64,000 nucleotides of DNA from Fimbriimonadaceae bacterium (GTDB taxonomy: Bacteria; Armatimonadota; Fimbriimonadia; Fimbriimonadales; Fimbriimonadaceae). The position numbers and the translations under genes are program-made. The stretch spans positions 1,830,605 through 1,894,604 of the forward strand of contig JAHBTE010000001.1 of assembly GCA_019638675.1 (NCBI GenBank). The letters are read 5' to 3'. How positions within the stretch are numbered: position 1 is the stretch's first letter; each line of letters starts with the position of its first letter. The notes beneath the pieces are model-generated. The model saw nothing but the letters and a program-made list of their open reading frames with translations. It did not search any database and was not told the DNA's origin. Of the stretch, positions 57,913-64,000 are shown in pieces.

Positions 57913-59310
57913 ATGTCCACCCGGATTGAAAAAGATAGTTTAGGCGACGTTCATGTGCCTTCTGATGCTTATTGGGGAAGCCAAGCCGAGCGCACCCGTG
58001 GCTTGTTCAAAATCAGCGGTTTAACCGAGCACCCTCGCATGATTGACGCCTACATCATGCTCAAAAAAGCGTGTGCGGTAGCCAATGGCGAACTCGGTTT
58101 GCTCGACCAAAAGCAAGCGGATGCGATTGCTCAAGCCGCCGATGAAATCTTGGGCGGAAAGCTGCGTGATCAGTTCCCGATTGACGTGTTCCACATGGGC
58201 GCGGGCACCAGCTTCAACATGAACTGCAACGAAGTCTTGGCAAACCGGGCCGAGGAGATCCTGGGTGGAAACAAAGGCGAATATAAGCTGGTTGGTTCTA
58301 ACGACCACGTGAACTACGGTCAATCTACCAACGATACATTCCCGACGGCAATGCGGGTGATGTCGCGTTTGATGATGGAGCCGCTATTTGAACAAGTTGA
58401 CCGATTAGAAAAAGCACTTGCCGATAAAGGAAAAGAGTTTGATCATGTTCTCAAGAGCGGGCGTACGCACTTGCAAGATGCAGTTCCAATCCGGTTAGGT
58501 CAGGAATTCACCGCCTATGCGGCGAGCATCAAACGAGCCAGAAAATGGCTCGAAATGGCAGCTTGGGAACTAGAAGATTTAGGAATCGGTGGCTCAGCGG
58601 CAGGTACTGGCATGAACACCCATCCGCAGTACAGATTCCGGGTTGTCGAGCTGTTGGGTGAGTACACAGGGTTGCCATTCCGCCCGAGCGAAGATATGCG
58701 CGAGGCGATGCAAAGTCAACTCTGTATGGCGGCTCTCTCCAGCGGACTGCGGGTGCTGTGCTTAGAACTCACACGCATCACCAACGATCTGCGATTGATG
58801 TGCTCAGGGCCGCTCACCGGACTAGCTGAGATCACTTTGCCATCGGTTCAGCCGGGAAGTTCGATCATGCCGGGCAAGGTCAACCCCAGCATGGCGGAAA
58901 ACATGAACTTGGTTCTTTTCCAAGTATTGGGTCAATGTCAGGCGTTGGATTACTGCGTGCAGGCTGGTCAGTTAGAACTCAACGTAATGATGCCGAGCAT
59001 GGCCTTTAGTTCGCAGTTCTCGCTTCAGATTTTGGCGAACACAATTGATACCTACGTTGATAACTGCATTGTCGGAATCACCGCAAACGAAGAGCGATGC
59101 AAGATGTATGCAGAAACTTCGCCGAGCTTGGCAACTGCGCTCAATGCCCATATTGGCTACAAAGCAGCGGCGGATGTTGTTAAGAAGTCACTCGCTTCTG
59201 GCAAGACAATCCCGCAGGTTGTTCGCGAAGAAGGCTTGCTTGACGAGGAAACTCTTACCCGTTCGCTTGATCCTGCCTTGCTGACCGAGCCAGGAATTCC
59301 CGGCAAGTAA
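57913..59310 (+). CDS. fumC: Class II fumarate hydratase
   Basis: FumC interconverts fumarate and malate in the TCA cycle. The 465-residue protein has TRIEKDSLGDVHVPSDAYWGSQAERTRG at the start, the TSFNMNCNEVLANRAEE motif near 98-112, GRTHLQDAVPIRLGQEF near 184-200, and the catalytic signature GSSIMPGKVNPSMAENM near 316-332. The length and motifs leave little doubt, though aspartase (AspA) is a close relative. Confidence 0.96.
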   Translation: MSTRIEKDSLGDVHVPSDAYWGSQAERTRGLFKISGLTEHPRMIDAYIMLKKACAVANGELGLLDQKQADAIAQAADEILGGKLRDQFPIDVFHMGAGTSFNMNCNEVLANRAEEILGGNKGEYKLVGSNDHVNYGQSTNDTFPTAMRVMSRLMMEPLFEQVDRLEKALADKGKEFDHVLKSGRTHLQDAVPIRLGQEFTAYAASIKRARKWLEMAAWELEDLGIGGSAAGTGMNTHPQYRFRVVELLGEYTGLPFRPSEDMREAMQSQLCMAALSSGLRVLCLELTRITNDLRLMCSGPLTGLAEITLPSVQPGSSIMPGKVNPSMAENMNLVLFQVLGQCQALDYCVQAGQLELNVMMPSMAFSSQFSLQILANTIDTYVDNCIVGITANEERCKMYAETSPSLATALNAHIGYKAAADVVKKSLASGKTIPQVVREEGLLDEETLTRSLDPALLTEPGIPGK

Positions 59311-59328
59311 AGCGAAAGTCTATAAAAA

Positions 59329-59361
59329 TTGCGGGCAATCGGTGATAGCGAATGCCCGCAA
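59329..59361. terminator. Strong hairpin after fumC
   Basis: TTGCGGGCA (59329-59337) and TGCCCGCAA (59353-59361) form a perfect nine-base stem with a 15-base loop. It follows fumC, but a T run (ATTTTTAT) is present only when read on the minus strand. It may act as a transcript end in either direction. Confidence 0.4.
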
Positions 59362-59421
59362 AGTGTAATAAAATAGAGGTGCTTCACTCTCGGCATGCGA
59401 GATGTGAGCGGTGCAATTGCT

Positions 59422-60336
59422 ATGAGACAGAATTTTGCGGCGTTAGCCGTTCTTGGTTTGGTCGGTGTCCCCTTTGTTGCCAACGCGATTACGATTCGTG
59501 ATGACGTTTCAGATGCGGCTTCACAGGCGTTTGCGGCACAGAGCCAATTTCAGTCAGTTGGGCAGATAGGTGGTGCAAGCGGAGTTTTGATTGCTCCAAA
59601 TTGGGTGTTAACAGCCTGGCACGTAGCTTCTGGATTTGCGGGAAACCCTTCTGCTGCAGTCTTTACAATTAATGGAAATTCCTACACTGGGGCGGCAGTC
59701 TTTAACTTGGCACCTCCCGGATCAAACGTAAACACTGTAATCACCAATGGAACCGACCTCACATTGGTACGACTTACTTCCGATGTCGTCGGTGTAGCGC
59801 CGGCCCAACTGTATACGGGAACCATGGAAGTTGGGCACACAGCTTCAGTTATCGGGTTTGGATCTGGTGGATCGGGAACCACTGGAGCCAGCCTTGGCGG
59901 AGGAGTTAAACGTGGGATGAGAAATAGCATTGATCTATACGTTGAGCCAGTTCCCGGTGGCGATCCTGGTCAAATTCAAGGTTCGGGAAGCCGAACAAAC
60001 ACCTTTATCGCTGATTTTGACGATACAACTGAAGGGCATAACCAGGTTGGAACAGCAGATTGGCTTGACTTAGAAGGAAATGTTGCCGGAGGCGACTCTG
60101 GAGGCGGATTGTTCCTTGAAGAAAACGGACAGTTTTTCCTTGCGGGAATTTCTTCATTCGCTGGATGGGATGTTCCACCGGCCGTTCCATTTGGCTACGG
60201 TTCCATTTCTGGATTCACGAGTGTGAGTGGGAACATGGGTTGGATTCAAAATACGATTAATCCGGTGCCAGAGCCTGCAACGATGTTCGCCTTGGCTGGT
60301 CTTGCCGCGGTTGTTGCACGACGTAAGCGAAAGTAA
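59422..60336 (+). CDS. PEP-CTERM-sorted trypsin-like serine protease
   Basis: The 304-residue exported protein has a signal peptide (residues 1-24, ending VANA), an S1-type trypsin domain with SGVLIAPNWVLTAWHVASGF (His), NGTDLTLVRLTSD (Asp) and VAGGDSGGGLFL (Ser), and a C-terminal PEP-CTERM tail VPEPATMFALAGLAAVVARRKRK. PEP-CTERM proteins are cleaved and sorted by an exosortase and linked to exopolysaccharide. ATG 59422 fits the signal peptide; the frame opens at 59395. Confidence 0.93.
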   Translation: MRQNFAALAVLGLVGVPFVANAITIRDDVSDAASQAFAAQSQFQSVGQIGGASGVLIAPNWVLTAWHVASGFAGNPSAAVFTINGNSYTGAAVFNLAPPGSNVNTVITNGTDLTLVRLTSDVVGVAPAQLYTGTMEVGHTASVIGFGSGGSGTTGASLGGGVKRGMRNSIDLYVEPVPGGDPGQIQGSGSRTNTFIADFDDTTEGHNQVGTADWLDLEGNVAGGDSGGGLFLEENGQFFLAGISSFAGWDVPPAVPFGYGSISGFTSVSGNMGWIQNTINPVPEPATMFALAGLAAVVARRKRK

Positions 60337-60341
60337 GACTG

Positions 60342-60385
60342 ACCTCACCCCCTATTCCCCCCTCTCCGTTAAAACGGAGAGGGGG
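60342..60385. repeat. CCTCACCCCC hairpin repeat, copy 3, acting as terminator
   Basis: CCTCACCCC is followed by the stem CCCCCTCTCCGTT (60358-60370) and AACGGAGAGGGGG (60373-60385), then AATTTTGTTTT. It sits between the convergent PEP-CTERM and rho genes and has the shape of an intrinsic terminator on the plus strand. Confidence 0.7.
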
Positions 60386-60394
60386 AATTTTGTT

Positions 60395-61771
60395 TTAGAC
60401 GGTCGCCCGCGTTTTGGCGATAACGCCCGCCAAAAAGGCTTCGTTGGTCGGAGTGCGTTTCAGCAACTTGATCAACGATTCGGTTGCATCCACCGTGTCT
60501 TTGGCATTGGCGAGCATTCGGTGGAGATGGTAAACCGCTTCCAGAGTGTTGTCGTTGAACAACTGCTCTTCGTGGCGGGTAGAAGACCGTCGCACGTCTA
60601 TTGCTGGCCAGATGCGTCGCTCTGCGAGTTCTCGATCCAGAACAAGCTCCATGTTGCCAGTGCCTTTGAATTCTTCAAAGATCGCATCGTCCATCTTGGA
60701 ACCAGTGTCAACCAACGCGGTTGCGATGATCGTGAGTGAACCACCTTCTTCGATGTTCCGGGCTGCACCAAAGAACCGTCGAGGACGGTAAAGGGCGGCA
60801 GGATCAAGACCACCGGATAGGGTTCGACCGGATGGATTGATGGTCAGGTTGCTTGCGCGCGAATAGCGGGTGATGCTATCGAGCAAGATAACAACGTCTT
60901 TGCCGGCTTCCACCTGACGCTTGGCTTGTTCCAAACAGAGGTCAGCGACTCGCATATGGTTTTCTGCCGGTTCATCGAACGTTGAACTGATGACTTGACC
61001 TTTCACAAATCGCCGCATATCGGTGACTTCTTCTGGTCGTTCGTCAACAAGCAGAACCATCAGAACTGCGTCGGGAGTGTTTTCGGCGATTGCTTGCGCG
61101 ATAGCCTTGACGATTGTGGTTTTCCCAGCTTTTGGCGGAGCAACGATCAATCCCCGTTGACCTTTACCGATTGGAGCGATCAAGTCAATGATTCGGCCGA
61201 TGGTGCGGTCAGGTAGGGTTTCTTGCTTAAACCGCTCATCAGGGAAGAGGGGAGTAAGAGTTTCAAAATCTCGGCGAACTTGCAGTTCGGGCGATTGGGT
61301 GGCCAAGCTATTGACCGATTCAACCCGGAGCATGCCCATGTATTTTTCGCCTTCTTTTGGCAATCGCACTTGTCCGAAAACAGTGTCGCCTGGCTTGAGG
61401 GAGTGCTTTTTCACCAGCGACTGGCTAATATAAACATCTTCTGAGGACTGCTGGTAGTTCGGTTGGCGCAAGAATCCCCAACCATCGTTGACCATTTCCA
61501 GAATGCCGCGCCGATAAACTGCGCCCGCTTCTGCATTGGTCGTGATGAGGAGTTCTTCAATAACCTTGCTACGCTCCTGATCAATTGAGATCTTTGCCTT
61601 TTTGGCAAGCTTGGCAAGGTCGGTGGGAGAAAGCTGGTCGAAGTAGTTGTAATCTTCTTTTGGCAAGCTTTCCAAATCAACGACGTCGTTGTCTCTGGGT
61701 CGGTCACGGTGGCGCCGAGTGCGCTGGCGTGAACCGCTTTCTGATTTCCGCGGACGGAATGTGTGACTCAT
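60395..61771 (-). CDS. rho: Transcription termination factor Rho
   Basis: Rho is the RNA helicase ring that ends transcription. The 458-residue protein has a basic, low-complexity N terminus (residues 1-30), the Rho-N and cold-shock-like RNA-binding domain with [27 protein letters not shown] near 88-115, Walker A in [15 protein letters not shown] near 220-234, Walker B in [15 protein letters not shown] near 300-314, and the Q- and R-loops ([30 protein letters not shown]). It is monocistronic. Its presence fits the tight, interlocked convergent genes that leave no room for intrinsic terminators. Confidence 0.97.
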   Translation of the reverse strand: MSHTFRPRKSESGSRQRTRRHRDRPRDNDVVDLESLPKEDYNYFDQLSPTDLAKLAKKAKISIDQERSKVIEELLITTNAEAGAVYRRGILEMVNDGWGFLRQPNYQQSSEDVYISQSLVKKHSLKPGDTVFGQVRLPKEGEKYMGMLRVESVNSLATQSPELQVRRDFETLTPLFPDERFKQETLPDRTIGRIIDLIAPIGKGQRGLIVAPPKAGKTTIVKAIAQAIAENTPDAVLMVLLVDERPEEVTDMRRFVKGQVISSTFDEPAENHMRVADLCLEQAKRQVEAGKDVVILLDSITRYSRASNLTINPSGRTLSGGLDPAALYRPRRFFGAARNIEEGGSLTIIATALVDTGSKMDDAIFEEFKGTGNMELVLDRELAERRIWPAIDVRRSSTRHEEQLFNDNTLEAVYHLHRMLANAKDTVDATESLIKLLKRTPTNEAFLAGVIAKTRATV

Positions 61772-61842
61772 AGGGGTCTGATACGCAAGTAATGCGTTAC
61801 CTTAAATGGAGAGGAGTTTGGGGGAGCAATCAGTTGCGAATA

Positions 61843-62379
61843 TTATTCGGCTGAGCTCGTATCAACGAGTAGAGCGACATAAGGCAGATTGCGATACATC
61901 TCTTTATCGTCTAATCCATAACCTACCACAAATTTGTTCGGAATTTCAAATCCAATATATTCCACCTCAGTTTCGTGGGTCCTCGCATCTGGTTTAGAGA
62001 GCAGGGAAGCCACTCGGAGCGACTTTGGCTCCCGGGTCAGCAGGAGTTGGCGAAGGTGGGTGATGGTTAAGCCCGAGTCAATAATATCTTCGACGATCAC
62101 AACGTGCTTGCCTTTAATATCGAAATCGTGGTCTTTTTTGATACGAACCGTGCCTGTGGTTTCACGTCCGCCATCCCAACTGCTGACCTGTATAAAGTCG
62201 AACATCACGTCGCCTTTTAGCTCTCGCGCGAGATCAGCGAGGAACGGGAACGCGCCTTTGAGCACACAAAGCAAAACGATGGTTTCGTCTCCGACGTCTT
62301 TACGAATCTCAGCAGCTATTTCTGAGACACGTACTTGAATTTGTTCGGCGGAAATCAGCGTTTCTAATTTGTGACTCAT
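61843..62379 (-). CDS. hpt: Hypoxanthine phosphoribosyltransferase
   Basis: The salvage enzyme makes IMP/GMP from hypoxanthine or guanine and PRPP. The 178-residue protein has IVLLCVLKGAFPFLADLAREL, the Ser-Tyr-like flexible loop region, the PRPP motif HVVIVEDIIDSGLTITHLRQLL near 95-116 and YIGFEIPNKFVVGYGLDDKEMYRNLPYVALL near the end. It is coupled to queD by an ATGA overlap; guaA follows three genes away on the same strand, giving a purine-linked group. Confidence 0.94.
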   Translation of the reverse strand: MSHKLETLISAEQIQVRVSEIAAEIRKDVGDETIVLLCVLKGAFPFLADLARELKGDVMFDFIQVSSWDGGRETTGTVRIKKDHDFDIKGKHVVIVEDIIDSGLTITHLRQLLLTREPKSLRVASLLSKPDARTHETEVEYIGFEIPNKFVVGYGLDDKEMYRNLPYVALLVDTSSAE

Positions 62380-62813
62380 GATAATTTGTGCGTGAGGGTG
62401 ACGGTTGAGGTGGCGGTTTCAAAAATCGTGACTTGCAACTCGGAAATGTTGCTGTAAGGCTTCAGCGGCTCTGCTATTTTGCCAAGGAACCATGCGGCAA
62501 GTTCTTCGGTAGTCGGGTGGAAGGGCACGAGAGAGAGCTTCATGCCTTGCGAAACGAGAAAATCGACCAGCGGCTGATCGTTCTCGTGAAGCATCGTCGA
62601 GTGGTCAAGCTCATCAATGATCGGTTTGATAATCCGGGTGATATCGCCAAAATCGAACACCATTCCACCTTGATTGAGTGTGCCAGTGAGAGTCACACAA
62701 ATGCGGTAGGAATGTCCATGCAGGTTTTGGCAACCTTCGGTGTGGTAACTCAACCGGTGACCCATCTCCCAGCGGTATTCCTTGGATATGGTTGTGGGAA
62801 TCGGCTCAGTCAT
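62376..62813 (-). CDS. queD: 6-pyruvoyl-tetrahydropterin synthase / QueD-like protein
   Basis: The 145-residue enzyme has the zinc ligands in MGHRLSYHTEGCQNLHGHSYRICVTL near 17-42, the Cys nucleophile in that region, VFDFGDITRIIKPIIDELDHSTMLHEN near 52-78 and IFETATSTVTL near the end. The CxxxHGH motif matches 6-carboxytetrahydropterin synthase, the second step of 7-deazaguanine (queuosine) synthesis. No other que genes are nearby. Coupled by four-base overlaps on both sides. Confidence 0.92.
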   Translation of the reverse strand: MTEPIPTTISKEYRWEMGHRLSYHTEGCQNLHGHSYRICVTLTGTLNQGGMVFDFGDITRIIKPIIDELDHSTMLHENDQPLVDFLVSQGMKLSLVPFHPTTEELAAWFLGKIAEPLKPYSNISELQVTIFETATSTVTLTHKLS

Positions 62814-63565
62814 CGGCGTTGAGGAATTGTGCCGGATGAACTGGTTGGGGCCTGGGCAAAATCGCGAAACTTTTGCTTGGTGAATGTTGAATTCATCCGG
62901 TTGTAGAACAGGATCACCAGGTCTGCTTTCTTTGCAAGTGCCGGGTACTTATCGTATGCCGTCCAGAACACTTTATCGCCCGTGAACAAGGCTTGGGCAA
63001 ACATATTCAAGTCTTCTTCTTCGCTACTCGTCGAATATTCGCAAATAAAGCCTTTTTCGTGATACTTGGCACTGTGAGTTGTATTTGCTGTGCCTTCCCT
63101 CAGCGACTGAGTTCCGTCGCCTCGGTATTTGAATCCGCTCGGCAGTGCTGCAACCCATTCCGAGGTCGGGAATATCTTTGCGTAGTTGCGGAGGAGAATA
63201 CTGCTGAATTCGTGGTGGAAGGCTTCTTCTAGATAAGTATCACTAAATCCATTTCTTACTCCGCTGTTCGCCAAGTAGATCGCGTCGAGCGAGTTAGTGC
63301 CGCCGTATTCAATACCGTAAAAGGCAATTGATTTGGCGATGTAAACAGTTTTAAGGTTGCGGCTCAAAAAGTCGTTTGGATATTTAGGTAATGCCTTTTT
63401 AATTGCCGCTACGGATCGTTCCTTTTCTCGCTCATCGATCTTAACCGCCTTTGGTTTGATTTCCTCAGTCTGCCAGTAAGCAGGGAAGAAGCTGTCATCA
63501 ATATCCGAAACTATTTTGGGCTGTGAAAGCTGGGTTTGGAGAACCAGGTAAACGGCGGTAATCAT
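62810..63565 (-). CDS. Secreted putative metallopeptidase-like protein
   Basis: The 251-residue protein has a short hydrophobic N terminus and a core FSDTYLEEAFHHEFSSILLRNYAK near 110-135 that looks like a degenerate HExxH helix (HHEFSS, second His replaced), followed by a C-terminal EEEDLNMFAQALFTGDKVFWTAYDKYPALAKKADLVILFYNRM, the usual E-containing third-ligand region of putative zinc peptidases that occur next to other genes in these genomes. Activity is doubtful because the second His is lost. It lies between guaA and queD, overlapping queD by four bases. Confidence 0.6.
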   Translation of the reverse strand: MITAVYLVLQTQLSQPKIVSDIDDSFFPAYWQTEEIKPKAVKIDEREKERSVAAIKKALPKYPNDFLSRNLKTVYIAKSIAFYGIEYGGTNSLDAIYLANSGVRNGFSDTYLEEAFHHEFSSILLRNYAKIFPTSEWVAALPSGFKYRGDGTQSLREGTANTTHSAKYHEKGFICEYSTSSEEEDLNMFAQALFTGDKVFWTAYDKYPALAKKADLVILFYNRMNSTFTKQKFRDFAQAPTSSSGTIPQRR

Positions 63566-63568
63566 GGA

Positions 63569-64000
63569 CTATTCCCACTCAATTGTAGCTGGAGGCTTGG
63601 ATGTCAGGTCGTAGAGAACTCGGTTGACTCCATCCACTTCGTTGACGATGCGGTTGGAAACGTGCTCCAAGAAGTCAAAAGTAAATGGGAATGCCTGGGC
63701 GGTCATTGCATCTTCACTTGTTACGGCGCGTAATACGATTGGTTGCTCATAAGTACGCTCGTCACCCATAACGCCAACACTTCGCACATCAAGCAGTGCC
63801 GCGTAAGATTGCCAAATCCCTTTATTGAGCCCAGTTTTTAGCAGTTCTTCGCGGAAAATCCAGTCGGCATCCTGAACAATTTTCACCCGCTCGGGAGTGA
63901 CCTCTCCGAGAATCCGAACCCCAAGTCCAGGGCCAGGGAATGGTTCACGATCAACAACTTCGCTTGATAAGCCAAGCGCACGGCCGACTTCGCGGACTTC
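63569..64000 (-). CDS. guaA: GMP synthase (glutamine-hydrolysing), C-terminal end
   Basis: Only the last 143 codons are in the window; the gene continues beyond base 64000. The visible part reads EVRELGR-like [21 protein letters not shown], the [20 protein letters not shown] motif of the synthetase C-terminal dimerisation domain, and ends with [11 protein letters not shown], the normal GuaA terminus (binding XMP through the final Lys-Pro-Pro and Glu). The ATG at 63886 is an internal methionine. GuaA converts XMP to GMP. Confidence 0.95.
   Translation of the reverse strand, partial: EVREVGRALGLSSEVVDREPFPGPGLGVRILGEVTPERVKIVQDADWIFREELLKTGLNKGIWQSYAALLDVRSVGVMGDERTYEQPIVLRAVTSEDAMTAQAFPFTFDFLEHVSNRIVNEVDGVNRVLYDLTSKPPATIEWE

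Overview
The window is a compact, mostly intergenic-free bacterial chromosome segment (about 69 protein genes, no rRNA or tRNA seen). The mix of a PEP-CTERM protease, GerMN and AMIN/Amidase_3 wall genes, an expanded family of membrane proteins resembling the H-X9-DG pseudopilin-like families, an L10-leader rplJL operon and a solitary flhA suggests a Gram-negative-type member of the Armatimonadota (Fimbriimonadia-like). That placement is an inference from gene content, not from a marker gene search.

Layout. 0-5.4 kb: a partial gene, a large secreted repeat protein, a HIT-like protein, the phosphoheptose isomerase GmhA, a lipoprotein and an anchored beta-domain protein. 5.4-12.9 kb: AlkC-type DNA glycosylase, MBL-fold hydrolase, DUF4173 membrane protein, a Rossmann protein, a YdbS/YdbT-like bacterial-PH pair and a RecB-like Fe-S nuclease. 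13-24.6 kb: DUF4139 protein, exopolyphosphatase plus polyphosphate kinase (overlapping), M28 peptidase, FHA plus PP2C signalling pair, DUF1579, aldehyde dehydrogenase, pyrF-mutY. 24.6-36.6 kb: ADP-ribosylglycohydrolase-like protein, PAP2, GerMN plus cell-wall amidase, NHL propeller lipoprotein, TerC, FmdB-type zinc ribbon, a secreted amidase, MsrA, two sister membrane proteins, a CBM9-like protein. 36.6-38.1 kb: rplJ-rplL with an L10 leader and attenuator.

38.1-43 kb is the accessory zone: a REP-associated tyrosine transposase bracketed by matching REP hairpins, a PhyH dioxygenase, a small PIN-like protein, then an A+T-rich island with an orphan reverse transcriptase and a structured, gene-free stretch upstream of it, ending at ispG. 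43-47.2 kb: DUF899, a 33-residue membrane microprotein and six tandem ATGA-coupled paralogues. 47.2-53.5 kb: accD-accA, flhA, DUF1905/YdeI and membrane proteins. 53.5-55 kb: a second A+T-rich insert with a DUF4268-like putative nuclease. 55-64 kb: HAD hydrolase, Spy-like protein, a BlaR/BlaI-type pair, fumC, the PEP-CTERM protease, rho, and an hpt-queD-peptidase-guaA run that leaves the window.

Two genome-wide habits stand out. Many first genes carry a TANNNT (-10-like) hexamer exactly six bases before the start codon and no Shine-Dalgarno, which points to leaderless mRNAs. Several convergent gene pairs share four bases so that their stop codons interlock. The best candidates for something undescribed are the reverse transcriptase with its upstream hairpin-bracketed region, and the six-gene paralogue array.
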